A DNA stretch of 64,000 nt from Termitomyces sp. T153. Taxonomy: Eukaryota > Basidiomycota > Agaricomycetes > Agaricales > Lyophyllaceae. The notes beneath the pieces are model-generated. The model was not told where the DNA came from, searched no databases, and worked only from the letters and a program-made list of their open reading frames with translations. This document shows, piece after piece, positions 23,949-35,412 of this stretch (its first letter is position 1; the number at the start of each line of letters is the position of its first letter). Made by a program: the position numbers and the translations under genes. The stretch lies in the NCBI GenBank assembly GCA_018296165.2, contig JACKQL020000042.1, positions 1 to 64,000 of the forward strand, in the 5' to 3' direction.

Positions 23949-24272
23949 ATAAGTCTTTGTAGGATTATATACTACTGTAAGTACATGTATACAATATGTT
24001 ACTGAGGCAAGAACGGTGTCCATACAAAGAGACCTTGGTGGCCAAGCTAGTGAGTGGTTGGACAACGAGAGAAAAATAAGTCAAGGAAGGAACCAAGACG
24101 TATTCTGAATACATAGTACGCTGAAGGTCCGATGGAACATCCATCATTATTGTATGAATGACATCCCCTTGAAATCGTAAAAAACGTGCCTTCAATTGAT
24201 ACAAGAAAGCAACAACGCGTTCAAGTTTGGTAAATAGGGTATCGATATGAAGAGATTACAATATCTTAAAAT
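23949..24272. terminator. Convergent 3' ends of F-box and DENN genes
   Basis: 324 bp between two stop codons that face each other. It must hold both polyadenylation regions; AT-rich stretches near 23965-24000 and 24240-24270 fit. No separate gene seen. Confidence 0.4.
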
Positions 24273-26222
24273 CTAGGTATAACCCAACAATGCTCCCACT
24301 AAATCCTTCCACCCTCTCTTCATCACGACTTGTGTATTACCCGCATACTCCTGGGCAACCCACTCAAGGTACCTTGCGTCACTCGAGCTCAATGGTCCTA
24401 GCTCGAACTGGACCATATCCTTTGGATAGAGGTATACTGTACCTGAAGACGAGGACTCGGAACCGGGAGGGGGCAGAAATGAAGCAAGTACAGCGAGCTG
24501 AAACGCCGTATGCGCATGAAGAGTCTGCAGCAACGCGAGTGTTGTACAAAGCTGTCGGTCCACCCTTTCCTCTTCTGCATCCCCACCATCTTCCCCTCCA
24601 GATGAAGACGATCCTTGATGTGCCTTCGAGCCACCGAGCTCATCTACGCCCGACGTACCTACAATCGTCGCTCGCCCACTAGACCACGACATTGTACTCG
24701 AGCGCCGCATTGTACGCGCCGTGCTTACGCTCGGCCGACCCTCAATTCCCATCCCGAGATTACGAACATACGACCCTTCGCGTGTCGTGCTTCCTGACAG
24801 GCTGAGGCCAAGATCGTCATCGCCCTCGAGGCCTACTGCACCTCGCCGCCACCCCAGTCCCATCCAGAGACCAGCACACACGATGCATGCGTCTTCGTAT
24901 ACGCGCCACACATCCGCCCATGCGTCTCCTATCCAAGACGCCGTCGTTGGCGCTAGGAGCTCGTTGTCATTCTCTGAGCAGCATCGATCGTGTCCGAGCT
25001 GGAGAATTCTATCAAGCTCGTTCCACTGCGACCCTTGATCAGTGATTTTTTTTCAAGAACTACATACATCAAGGAGACTCACGAGCTTGACATCACTCCA
25101 TGCAAAATGCGTCATCGAGAGACGGTGCGTCTGTCCCCGAGGTGGCGGGGGAATAACAGGTTTAGAGAGGTAAAAAGCAGGACGAGGACCAGAGTGTGTC
25201 AGATCCACAAGGAGTTCGTAACACGAGGGCTTTTCAAGGAAAATGGCGTCTGTTGTGCACGCGATCCACCCAGATTCGGTTTTGAGACGGCGCATATCAC
25301 TGAGCGTGACCATCCCAAGCACACTAAGGGGGTCTCGTGTGCGTCCTGATGTAGATAGTTGAGCTTCGTAGCACATGTCCGCTGCAGCATAGCAGAGGAT
25401 GCAAGCGGCTTCGACGGGGGGTTGAGTGTAGATGAGGATTCTCCGTCGGCCCAGGACGTGTCTGTAGATTATGAGAGAAGAAGGGCCGAGGATACGGAAG
25501 AGCTGTGAGAGGTGAAGAGTTGGATGGGAGTTGAATTCTGTAGACTTGGGAGTCATCAATTAGAATGAGCTGGAGAAAGCGAGAGGACTACTTACGTCGC
25601 TGAAATCTTGGTTCCAGCCGCTCCACTCCCTCGCGTCTACTTTTCGTATCTTTCGCTCTTCGAAATAGGCGCGCGCAGGCTCCCATTGACTCTCTGTTGG
25701 CTGTACAAGTCCAGCTTCCTCGCATTGCTTGTGAATGATCGTGAAGAGGTCCTTAAGAGCAGCCGTATGCCTCCATGGACGCGGTCTCTTGGATCGGGCA
25801 AGAAGAACACCAAAAGATGAGAGGCGAAATCCTCTCTGCCCTTGTTCTTCAGTTTTCCGGCGACGGAAGATACACACGCCGTGTTGGCCGTCCTTTGTGA
25901 AATATCTTGGATTTAATAATGAGAGGAGAAGTAAAAAAAAAACTCTGGACGGACATACACAACATCGCGGTCAATGAGATGCAACCCACTAGGAAGGACG
26001 TTGAATTCGATGCTGTCGAGGTTTAGATCTATGTAGAATGTCGGTGAAATGCAAATGCATATATGTAAATACCGACCATCGCTTGTTTTGAGTGACCAGT
26101 CAACAACATTACCCTGAGTTGGATGAAACGAGGCATGGAAGACTGCAACTGAATTGTTCCGTTAGCCGAGCGGAAATGAGGTAAGGGTCTATCCTACCGA
26201 GATCTTGAGGAATGACAGTCAT
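24273..26222 (-). CDS. DENN-domain protein of LCHN/DUF4484 type
   Basis: Probable Rab guanine-nucleotide exchange or membrane-trafficking factor. The exon fit from ATG 26220-26222 is 26198-26222, 26077-26148, 25959-26028, 25596-25905, 25083-25544 and 24273-25025, with introns of 48-57 nt: 563 residues in frame. The upstream DENN start is clear: FHPTQGNVVDWSL, then SIEFNVLPSGLHLI, then VYFTKDGQHGVCIFRRR (residues 12-80). The core follows with LFRILGPSSLIIYRHVLGRR and ILIYTQPPVEAACILCYAAA (about 185-225), the pattern of the LCHN/Anr2 branch. A Ser/Gly-rich low-complexity insert (about 370-450) precedes a conserved end (MVQFELGPLSSSDARYLEW). It faces the F-box gene and diverges from prefoldin. 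The family call comes from motif memory and is less sure than the DENN call. Confidence 0.75.
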
Positions 26223-26512
26223 TTTCAGCATCCACAAGGGATTCGGAAGTCTTAGCTAGGGCGTGTCGTTATAGTCGTGAATCGTAGCCACTATGAAATA
26301 AGCTTACTAGTAAATGCCTCGTGACTGTGAAAGTGGGGTAGTTACTACCTCTTCTGATGGACCTGAGGTCAAAAAGTACAGGGCAAGCAACGACCAATTA
26401 TATATGCTTGTAGGCAGCAGATAATACGTGCAGCAGGATTCAGAACTTGGCCTTCGTGGTCGCAATGACGGTCACACGGCCGTGACAAATCTCTTTCCTC
26501 GCCATCATTCAT
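26223..26512. promoter_or_regulatory. Shared DENN/prefoldin divergent promoter region
   Basis: 290 bp between divergent start codons. It must hold both promoters. No TATA box stands out; ATATATG at 26399-26405 is a weak candidate for the plus-strand gene. Confidence 0.45.
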
Positions 26513-27116
26513 ATGTCCCAAGACAGTCAGACGGTCAGCGTCAACGATCTCGACGTTACCCAGCTTGCAGATGTTCGGAAGCAGCTCGAGGATGTCAGTA
26601 TATTTGCAATATCTCTTCGAAGCATACTCAATCTAGACACACAGGAACTTAAACATCTCACTAGCTCTTTCGCCCAGCTTAAACAAGCTCAGGCAAAATT
26701 CGAGGTTTGCATAGAGAACGTCCGTGAGGTCAGGTCTGAGAATGCTGGTGCGTATTCATTACATATTACCTGGCTTTTGTATGTTCATGTCATGCAGATA
26801 AAACCATCCTCGTTCCGCTGACCAACTCACTGTATATTCCCGGAAGGCTCTCTGATTCCAATCACGTCATCGTTGATGTTGGCACTGGTTATTATATCGA
26901 GAAGGTGTGTTGTCACTCTGATTCATAGTCGTAGTTCTAATGGAGCCGTCGTAGACACGCCCACAAGCTCTCAAGCACTACTCGGACAAGGTCGAATACA
27001 TTCGTACGAATCTTGAGACGTTGGAGGATACCATCACTAAAAAGAGGGACAATATGGCATACTTGACGAATATACTACAGCAGAAGATACAAGCACAGGC
27101 ACAATCCAAGAGTTGA
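26513..27116 (+). CDS. GIM5: Prefoldin subunit 5
   Basis: Alpha-class subunit of the prefoldin hexamer, which hands nascent actin and tubulin to the CCT chaperonin in the cytosol. Four exons (26513-26593, 26645-26747, 26798-26904, 26955-27116) with introns of 50-51 nt give 150 residues, the usual family length. N-terminal helix: [10 protein letters not shown] joined to [19 protein letters not shown]. Central beta hairpins: [16 protein letters not shown] and [13 protein letters not shown] (about 62-97). C-terminal coiled coil: [20 protein letters not shown] to the Gln-rich end. The splice joins are supported by the family pattern (QLExELxHLTxSFAQLxQAQxKF). Confidence 0.93.
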
Positions 27117-27360
27117 TTTCTCGAGCGCGTTGAATGCCCTCTCCGGTGGACCTTCGTGTGGATCCGAGCCTGTCTGTATCATCATAAGTGTACACAATTT
27201 TCCTTTCTGTAGATCAAGAAAAGTCTCGGGTTTTTCAATCGTGAACAATGAATGCAATTAGTCGAGGTACAAACAATTGTTTGTACCGAGTTCAATGCGA
27301 TAGCCCAGCTGTGGTGATTACGTGACGCGGGAGGAGACAGGAGAAACGTCTAACCCTCCT
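27117..27360. other. Region downstream of prefoldin with a perfect palindrome
   Basis: Probable 3' untranslated region of prefoldin, then a perfect 22-bp palindrome at 27266-27287 (arm GGTACAAACAA and its complement). No gene seen. Confidence 0.5.
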
Positions 27361-27672
27361 TGTGACAGTGATCTTCCTCCCAGATGCGTCAGAAACTCAG
27401 AGTCGTGAAGATCAAGCTACTGAGAGTGATCTACGACCAGCGTGTCAGGGTTTACGCCGAATATCTCGAGCAGCCCACCCACCCTCTTCCATCATTAATG
27501 TACTATACATTGTATTACGGTACTTGGAGGACTCTACTACGCTACAGCTAAGATAGTACAACCACCCCCGACCGAGAGCCGTCTTCAGCAGATGGCTCTG
27601 ACGATGGTCAGGGGTTCTTGTCACCTATAAAGAGGTGTGAACGCGAGAGAACGCAGACTTAAGGCGCGAACA
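27361..27672 (+). repeat. Ty1/copia-type LTR (312 bp, CpG-normal)
   Basis: Starts TGTGACAG and ends GCGCGAACA, the TG...CA form of an LTR, with a CACCTATAAAG TATA box near 27626. One base later (27674) follows TGGTATCATAACAG, close to the initiator-Met tRNA primer-binding site TGGTATCAGAGC typical of fungal copia elements. A small gag-like start (ATG at 27776, MYTGVNSQSSRRATLDEPPW) follows, then the element breaks off before 28000. It is therefore a truncated 5' end. It still has normal CpG, so it is younger than the transposons around it or has escaped their decay. Confidence 0.6.
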
Positions 27673-27687
27673 TTGGTATCATAACAG
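27673..27687 (+). other. Copia primer-binding site
   Basis: TGGTATCATAACAG directly behind the LTR end; 9 of the first 12 bases fit the 3' end complement of initiator tRNA-Met. Confidence 0.55.
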
Positions 27688-27982
27688 TAGGGCCCTCTGC
27701 TTTATTCTTCTTTTCGCAGCTCAGCGAATACTCGGAGATCAGGTACACTCAGGAGCAATTTGCTAATCTCAAACAATGTACACAGGAGTCAACAGTCAAT
27801 CATCACGGAGAGCAACTTTGGACGAACCACCTTGGTCAGGAAAGGCACGCGTTTGCGAGCACTCTGCCGCCTCTGGTAACGTAACTCCAATGGATCATTA
27901 GACGGATTGTAGGGATAGAATCAATTTCTCCGCGGTCACGTGGTTATTGTCATTTAGACGCGTCGACGTGGCACCACTCCTT

Positions 27983-28147
27983 CAGTTGTTCTTTCCCTCT
28001 CGCGACAGACACTGAAGTTGTCAGTGCCCATTTCCTTATTTTTTTCACTGTACCGTAACTGATACTATAAGCATAGTAGTTCTACTGTTGCTCAGGTATG
28101 ATAAATATCAGTTGTGCTTTCCCTTTCATGACAGACACTGAAGTTTA
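27983..28147. repeat. Imperfect direct repeat of about 38 bp
   Basis: Two copies (27983-28020 and 28109-28147) share CAGTTGT, CTTTCCCT and ACAGACACTGAAGTT. The first has CpG (CTCGCGACAG), the second has TG/CA there (TTCATGACAG). The pair marks the edge between CpG-normal and CpG-poor DNA. Confidence 0.55.
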
Positions 28148-28487
28148 GTTCTGCTGTCACTTAGGCTCTCAGTCCTTGTCTGGCAGGATATGGGCATCCA
28201 TTCCATTGTGGAGTTGCTAGCACCTACTGGGTTGCCAAAGACAACTTGCTCTTGTTGTCTGTGTTTGTCTCCTCAGATATTTTTGTTTCTTCACTCTCTT
28301 GTGTCAGCTTGTGCTGTATTTGCTAGTTCAACCCTGCTTTTCTTCTCAGGCATCCATCATGGCTGGTCCTTTTGGTGGTCATCTGCCTTCCACAACTGTC
28401 TGCCTTCACAACTGCAATCTTCTTTGGCATCCTGACAGTTGATTCTGTAGGTCACTCAATCAGACCATCTACTGCAATCTGCTGGCT

Positions 28488-28560
28488 TCTTTCAAGATTT
28501 GCCCCCCCTCTTTCAAGATTTGCCTCCCCCGCTTTTGAGATTTGCCCCCCCCCCCTTTGC
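28488..28560. repeat. Three tandem C-tract units
   Basis: Three copies of about 23 bp: TTTCAAGATTTG followed by a run of C (7, then CTCCCCCG, then 12). On the minus strand each is a G tract followed by CAAATCT, which resembles polypurine tracts. No coding meaning seen. Confidence 0.6.
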
Positions 28561-28599
28561 TTTTTGTTCCTTGTTATTCTTCTGATACTCTTGTCTCTC

Positions 28600-30720
28600 A
28601 TTCTTTTACACATCCTTGCATGTGTTTTGCTCTGAATTGCCCACATATATTGTCTTCTTTTCCTCAGTCCTTTAAGCCAAATTCTTTAGCTATGCTAACA
28701 CCGGTGCCTCTTTCTTCTCATGCTTCTTTTCCTTATCCTTTATATATTCCCACTGTTGTTCAACCATCTTTGTTTTTTGGCCTTTTTTTTTGCACTGGCT
28801 CAGTTCTAGCTGGTGTGACCAATGCTTTTTCTCATGCTACTTTTTCTCATGTTCTTTCTACTTTTCAGCCTTGTTCTTTTCTGCAGCCTGCTACTGCTTA
28901 GACATCATTCACTTCTCTCTTTTCACCACTCAATGTGTTTCCATGTTCTCCTGTGTGTATAAATCTTTGTGTTACTTCTTCAGTTCCTATCACTTCTCAT
29001 TATTCTGCCTCCATTTCCCCCTTCTTCCAGTCCTCCTGTTCTTGGCTCTCCTCTACCTTTACTTCCACATCCACCTTATTCATTCCTCCCTGCCACAACC
29101 TACTCCAGACCTCCACCCCCCTTCCCCAAGCTGTCCTACTTTCCTGGAGTTTTCTCCAGACTTATCCCAACCTTTGTTCACCTATGGCACCCACTCCAGC
29201 TATTTCTGATGCTTCTCTATCATTTCCCCTTTCCTCCCAAGCCCCTGGGCCCCTCTGACATCTCCCCTGACCCAGGCACACATCACTGACTTGCCCCACA
29301 ACCTATACAACCACTCCAGAACTCTCTGACAACCATGGGGTGGACCATGTTCTCATCAGTTCCCATCAGAATATTGCCATGGCCTGCCATCTGATCAGAA
29401 CCAACACCCATTAACTCTGCACAGCTCCAACAAGCCCCACTATTGTACCCTCAGTCCCCAGAGCAGGTCCAGTAGTTAGTATATAAGTCATAGAGTAGCA
29501 TCTGTTTCCTTAGTCTTGATATTGCTTTACTTAGTTACTTGTGTCTTCTGTTTCTTTTCTATTTTGTTTCATGGTCTTCTTTGTATTTTAGTCTCTAGTC
29601 TCAAATCTATCTCTTTCTCAGTTCTGTCTTATCTTGACTCCATCTTGTCTTGTCCATCTTTGTTTCCTTTATTGTTCCTAAGTTCCTTTCAACTCTGACA
29701 TCATTATGAACTCTGTGCATATGCTACAACCCTCCAAACATTCATAAGTTAACTCTGGACCTTGCTCTATGCTTGGCCCTGGAACCCATCACTCTTAATT
29801 GATCCCTCATCAAACTCTGGCTCTGCACCCATCAGCTGCATAGCCTCTGCTTGCAACACAGTCTATACATTTACCTATGGACTTGTACCTGATGCCCTTC
29901 CAAGCCCAATGCTTATTGTACCTGATCTTAGACTTTCCTGGACCACCTCAGACTTGCTTGGACTGCTCCTCCCAGCTTCTCCTCACAAGTGTCTGAAGTC
30001 CAAACCTCCCTGGAGTGCTAGATTATAAGCACAGGACATCACATCCACCTAGTAAGGATCTGCCCAGTTAAGCTGAGCCCCCATAGTCAGCAGAACCTGA
30101 CACTCCCCCCACCTGCACCTGCACCAGCCCTGCACCAGCTGTACTCCCATTTGTGCCATCTCCTGCACCACCTCCTGTGCTGACTGTGCCACACCCATTA
30201 CATCCTTCTTCTGTTTTTTTTTTTTCTCAGTTTAATCATTTTCCTTTTGTCCATGGTGATTCTTATTTACAACATGCAACACCTGAAGTCAACCCACATA
30301 ATCATCATTATGTTCCCTTTTACCATCCTCTTTTTGTTCGACCTCAAGTTGCATTTATGATGGCTTCTTGCTTGGACTTTGAACCCCCTCCCCTTGATAC
30401 AATACCTAAACTTCTTTCTTCTGAAGATTGGAGAAACTGGTTTGGACCTGTAATGGTACTCATAGATTAGATGGGTCTGAATGGACATATCTGTTCCATT
30501 CCTCCCCTGAGTACTCTTTATGACCCAACCTGCAAGGTTGTGGCCCCTCTATATCCTCCTCATCAGTTAATTGCAGATTCTTGTGTACATGAGATTTTTT
30601 GGCAGAACAATTTTGTCACTTATATTCTGTCAGGACATCTTTCAGCTGAGATTTTTAACTCTCCTCTGCCTGTTTGGTGTCCTTACAATTTTTCTATTCA
30701 AATGGCTCATGACCTGAGTC
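28600..30720 (+). pseudogene. Ty1/copia gag fragment split by a solo LTR
   Basis: A Pro/Ser/Phe-rich N-terminal gag region before 29090 continues after the inserted LTR (30103) with PFVHGDSYLQHATPEVNPHNH, LDTIPKLLSSEDWRNWF, MGLNGHICSIPPLSTLYDP and ILSGHLSAEIFN, the order seen in Agaricomycete copia gag proteins. Frames before and after the LTR agree once the LTR and its 5-bp duplication are removed (1017 bp, a multiple of three). A stop at 30468-30470 interrupts it. The N-terminal boundary is uncertain. It ends near 30720 against an opposite-strand gag piece. Confidence 0.6.
29091..30102 (+). repeat. Solo LTR, gypsy family B (decayed)
   Basis: CpG-poor relative of the young LTRs at 38343-39507 and 43292-44416. 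It starts TGCCACAACC (from TGTCACGACC) and ends AACCTGACA. It keeps the TATATAAGTCAT box near 29480, the AGTCTTGATATT word (29512-29523), and the end block with AGTAAGGA and GCCCAGT. Flanking 5-bp duplication CTCCC (29086-29090 and 30103-30107). Confidence 0.82.
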
Positions 30721-31190
30721 CCATTGGACTCATCCACTTGTTCATTGTCAACTTCACCAGAATCATTGTCTTGCTCATTGTCAGCATCTCCCATGTCTGA
30801 GGGAGTGGCAGTGTGTGCTGCTTGCACAAACACATGAGGAGCTGGCTTACCCTGCCCTCTGCATTCTTGGGAAAAGTGGCCATCTTTCCCACACTTGTAG
30901 CAAGTAGCGGACTGTCCAGCATCTCTGCTAGGTTGGCCCAATGCTATGGCCAACATATTCTTTCCCATGGCAAGATGCTTTCTTGCTGCATGCACTGCTC
31001 CTATAGGTTGAGGAGGACCTTGGCCTCCACTAACCTGCAGAGCTACTGCCTTTGAGGCCACATGTGCTGCTGGCCTCCTAATCAGTCTGGGTGGCTGTGG
31101 GCAAGCATGATGTCCCACCAACTCCATACATTTGGCCAGGTTAGTCCTGAACTTTGGAGACTGAAGTTTTGTTTTTGCTTTGCAAATGAG
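30721..31190 (-). pseudogene. Retroelement gag fragment with zinc knuckle
   Basis: Minus-strand open stretch with a CCHC knuckle, CYKCGKDGHFSQEC (C-x2-C-x4-H-x4-C, near 30870-30905), then FVQAAHTA and an acidic tail of Asp/Glu/Asn. Upstream it is basic and Pro-rich. This is the 3' end of a gag gene; pol is missing. It meets the copia gag fragment tail to tail, so the junction is a break or nested insertion. Confidence 0.65.
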
Positions 31191-32607
31191 TCATTGCTTG
31201 ATTGACTTAAAAAAATATAATATTTCCATTACAGTTTGTGCAGCTTACAATTCATGCTTTATGAGTCAAAACCAGTCATTGATTCTGTCTACAAAGTATG
31301 AAGGCACTACCTCATATAATTACAATAAATGTATTTATGAGTAGCATCAGGTGGCACTACCAGAATAATATTAAGAGTAATAATAATAAATATAGTATTG
31401 TATGAAGACAATTAAGCAGGAGTAACAGTGCTTCATTACATCCAGCCATTCCCTGGTGATCCCAGCTGCTCCTAGGTAGTTCCAAGTCAATCCCAGGCCA
31501 CAGTCTCAGCTGTTCCTAGCTGTTCCTAGTCTATCCTTACCCTACACCTTTTCATCTCCCTCTGCCTCTCTTAATTTATTCTTACTCCTCTGCTAGACAA
31601 GGCCCTCATGCCTGACCCTCAGCTTTCCAACCTTGCTCCTGCCCAGTGCATGACTTGGACTTCCAGAGGTTTGGCTATTTTTGGACATGCCACATTCCTT
31701 ATATTCTGGATATGGTATGAGTGTGGCTGCAGCATACTGTACAGTTGGTTCCCATGCTTCTGAAGCCTCTGAAGCATCACACTGGTATATGAAATCTCCA
31801 GACTTGTTCTCTTTGGATCTCCCTCTGCCAGGTGTGTAGTTATGCTTGTAGACACTATACAGTACTGAATGGATCTCCCTCTGCCAGTTGTGCAATTGAG
31901 CCATAGCCTCCAGAGGTCACTCTAACAACTCTTGGGGAAAGTAGCTGTGCTCTCTACTTGGTTCTGTCAATCCTTATGTAATGCTTATGTAAAATTACAT
32001 AACTTGGCTGGCTTCAAATTTCAGCCAATTCCTTCATGTGGAAAGGTCAATTGATCACATATACATCAAAAATATTGCACCAGATCTCTTTCTTTCATTC
32101 CACCCCTTAATGCTTTCAACATTATCTCTGCTTTGATACTGTGAGAAAAGGCTTTGATTGGCCTGATAGACTTTACTGACCCTCTTTTAGAGGCTTCACT
32201 TACCTGGCCATGTATTACTCTACTATTAAGTGTTATCTCCAATCACTGATCAAACTGATAACTAGATCCACACTATTGCATCTGTTATCAGGCTACTTCT
32301 AAGTAGTGAGTAGCTTTCTGTTCTATAAGGTGGGCCTTCTTTTCTTTGCCTAATTGGCTGATGGCTGATTTTGATGGTTTTTTTCTGTATGGAAGCTGAT
32401 TTGCTTATATATGCTCCTTTTCTGAGAGTAATTTCTATTGACTGATCATGACTGAAATCAGACTTCACTGCATTCTTGACCAGGCTCTTTTCTCTGAGCA
32501 TCCAGTAGTTTGGCAGGTATGCTTTTTCTAGATTTGTCTGAGAGCTGATTTTTACAATCTATGAGTAGTATCTGTCTTTTTTTTTTTTCAAACAGTCATT
32601 GTCATTA
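31191..32607. other. CpG-poor transposon debris, no gene
   Basis: AT-rich, no frame open over more than about 100 codons. The segment near 31795-31900 (reverse complement) repeats the GGCAGAGGGAGATC...AAGAGAACAAG word of 3080-3125, and again within itself. 32580-32592 is a poly(T) run. Confidence 0.4.
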
Positions 32608-33310
32608 TTCCTGGAGATGGATCATGTTCATAACATTGAATTCCAAAAGAGAGGATTTCCACATATGCATATCTTGATATTTTTCCATCATCATCATAAG
32701 ATTCAGGATGCAGCTTATGTGGATACTATTGTCTCTGCTCAAATCCCTGATCCAGTTGCTCAGCCTTGATTATACCAGGTATTGGCTTTGTTTAAATCCT
32801 TGATCCAGTTACTAAACTTTGCTATCAGGTTGTTACAATCAATATGGTCCATGGTTCATGTGATGGTAGATGACAATGTTCCAAGAGATATCCCAAGGCA
32901 ATTTCAAGAGGCCACCCAGTATGGTGGTGATGGCTACCCCCAATATGCCAGACCTAACAATGGTTGCTTCTTTGAAAAGAATGGTCATTGGTATGACAAT
33001 TGTGATGTTGTCCCATACAATCCTTATCTCTCAGCCAAATATGAATGCCACATTAATGTGGAGGTCTGTGCATCTGTGGGAGCCATCAAGTGCATTCACA
33101 AGTACATCTACAAAGGCCATGATAGGACAACTCTGGAAATTTCAGAGAACAGAGAGATAAAAGAGACAAAATTTAAATACATTTTCTGGACCTGAAGCCT
33201 GCTAGCATATCTTTGAATTTAATATGCATGCTCAATATCCTCCAGTGCACTGGTTGCCTGTGCACTTGGAAGGTCAACATGAAGTTTACTTTCAAGATGC
33301 TGAGGAATTG
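32608..33310 (+). pseudogene. Helitron Rep (HUH) fragment of H2
   Basis: Starts with IEFQKRGFPHMHIL: the HUH motif is complete here (His-Met-His at 32662-32670). It then carries the DTIVSAQIPDPVAQP block with a stop, the conserved 50-nt intron (GTATTGGC...TATCAG, about 32779-32828), the QFQEATQYGGDGYPQYARP block and the Tyr block IKCIHKYIYKGHDR. Stops near 33194 and beyond end the reading. Together with H1 it allows the ancestral Rep to be described, although neither copy is active. Confidence 0.8.
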
Positions 33311-34800
33311 AAGGAAGAGAAGAGTAGATGAAAACAAGGCCAAGTTCAATGGTGAACAACTGAAGGCCTTCAATGAAGTTATGGACTCTGTGGACAACAA
33401 CTTGGGCAAGATGATATTCATTCACAGTGCAGGTGGATGTGGCAAAACATTTGTCTGCAACACTTTGGCTTCTGCTGTTTGGTCCAATCGAGATGTGGCA
33501 TTATGTGTAGCATCATCTGGGATTGCTGCCTTATTGTTGGAGGGTGGTAGAACTTCACATTCAAGGTTCAAAATCCCCATTCCTGCTCTGGATACATCCA
33601 TTGCCAATATCAAAAGAGGAACTCAATTGTCTCAACTCTTACTCCAGACCAAAGTTGTCATCTGGGATAAAGTCCCAATGCAACACAAAAATGCCATTGA
33701 CTCTGGATTGAGGGTTCAGAGACATCCTGAAAAAGGATGTTCCTTTTGGTGGAGTGACTGTGGTGTTTGGAGGAGATTTTTGGCAAACTCTTCCAGTTAT
33801 CCAATGAGGACTCAGGCAGCAGATGATTGCTGCTTTACTCAAAAGAGGAAGACTTTGGGATCAGAATCAAGTCCACTACTTGGTTCAAAACATGAGATTG
33901 TATCAGACTCCTGATAACATTGCTCATGCAGCTTGGTTATTGGATGTTGGTGCTGGAAAAAATCTTAAGCCTGGAGAAACAGTACAACTTCCAGAAACCA
34001 TGATCTGTGATGACAATTCTATTACTGGATTGATCTCTTTCACTTATCCTCATATTGATCACCATCCAAATGATCAGTATTACCTGGACCACACCATTCT
34101 TTCTGGCAAGAACTCTGATGTAGAGGATATCGTTTCAGAAGTTCTGCAGAGATGCCCAGGAGAAGAGAAAATCTTGCAGAGTGCAGACTCTGTCATATCT
34201 GATGATGGATATCCTAATGGCCTTGGATTGTATCCAATGGAATACCTCAACTCTCTCAGAGCCAGCAGTTTGCCTTTGGCTAAATTGGCTCTGAAGATTG
34301 GTATTCCTGTCATGCTGCTCAGGAATCTGGACACAACTAAAGGACTTTGCAATGGGACAAGAATAATTGTCACCTACATCAGTACTAGAGTTCTCAGATG
34401 TCAGATCATCAGTGGGAATGCCAAGTTTGCAGGATCAATTGTCTTGATTCCAAGAATCAACATGGATGTTTCTGAAGAAGATTTGCCAATTCCATTGTGC
34501 AGAAGGCAATTCCCAGTTTGATTGGCCTTTACTATGACTATCAACAAGTCTCAGGGTCAATCAGTCAAACATGTTGGATTGGACCTTTGATCAGGAGTTT
34601 TTTCACATGGCCAACTTTATGTTGCACTCTCTCAGTGCACATCAGGAGATCATATCAAAGTGATTTTGGACCCAGAAAACACATCAAGAAAGACTGCAAA
34701 TATTGTCTATCAGGAAATCCTGAATGGTTTACAAATGTAAGTGTGAGTTTTGTTGGATTCAAGCAACAAATGCTAACTCCTATGAACTTCAGCACCTGAT
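33311..34800 (+). pseudogene. Helitron PIF1-type helicase region of H2
   Basis: Near-identical to 11480-13000. Walker A SAGGCGKTF is intact (about 33430-33448). Walker B is IWDKVP (Lys codon 33669-33671). It shares with H1 the frameshift after HKNAIDSG, the stop 33805-33807 before GLRQQ, the stop at 34519-34521 before LAFTMT, and the one after GLDL. The C-terminus ends in an exon with the donor GTAAGTGTGAG after EILNGLQ. Confidence 0.85.
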
Positions 34801-35032
34801 GTCTATAGCTGGACCATGTAGTATAGATATTCTTAATGGTTTACAATTGTAAGTGTGACAATTTAAATAATTGCTTGGTTAGTACTAACTTTTATAATTT
34901 TCAGCATCTCTAATATATACCAGTGGACATTGTAGTATTTTGTTAATAGTGTAATATAGATACATGATTGGTTTATAGATGAAATCTCAGTGTATTGAAT
35001 TGTAAGAAAAAACCAACACTTAGTCAACAAGA

Positions 35033-35374
35033 TACAAAGACCTAACCAAACGAAGTGAGGTTGGGTCTGGGACTTAGCATTAAGTTTGAAATACAAGGAC
35101 CTAACTGAATGAAGTGAGGTTGGGTCTGGAATAAAGCACTGAGTTATAAATACAAAGACCTAACCAAATGAAGTGAGGTTGGGTCTGGGACTTAGCATTC
35201 AGTTTGAAATACAAGGACCTAACCAAATGAAGTGAGGTTGGGTCTGGGATAAAGCATTGAGTTAGAAATACAAAGACCTAACCAAATGAAGTGAGGTTGG
35301 GTCTGGGATGAAGCATTGAGTAGAATATCAAGGACCTAACTGAATGAAGTGAGGTTGGGTCTGGGATGAAGCAA
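35033..35374 (+). repeat. Helitron 3' minisatellite (H2)
   Basis: Six imperfect tandem units of about 60 bp with core GAAGTGAGGTTGGGTCTGG, starting at about 35050, 35111, 35171, 35230, 35289 and 35348. The array ends directly before the 3' stem-loop. Confidence 0.8.
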
Positions 35375-35412
35375 GAGTTACAGGCCTGTGCCAAGGGCAT
35401 GGGGCATAGCTC
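35375..35412 (+). repeat. Helitron 3' stem-loop (H2)
   Basis: GAGTTACAGGCC ... CATAGCTC, same structure as 11111-11148 and 37357-37394. Similarity among the three copies stops two bases after it. Confidence 0.65.

Noticed and set aside
24290..24911. Long plus-strand frames opposite the DENN gene (for example 24290-24682)
   Set aside because: They are shadows of the GC-rich last exon of the minus-strand DENN gene, which fits the family end to end.
28372..28635. Hydrophobic frame that looks like a membrane protein
   Set aside because: It arises from a T/C-rich stretch with C-tract repeats; no conserved start or family, and it lies in transposon debris.
35033..35374. CRISPR-like array of evenly spaced repeats
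   Set aside because: The units are about 60 bp, imperfect and without unique spacers; they belong to a Helitron 3' end in a eukaryotic genome.
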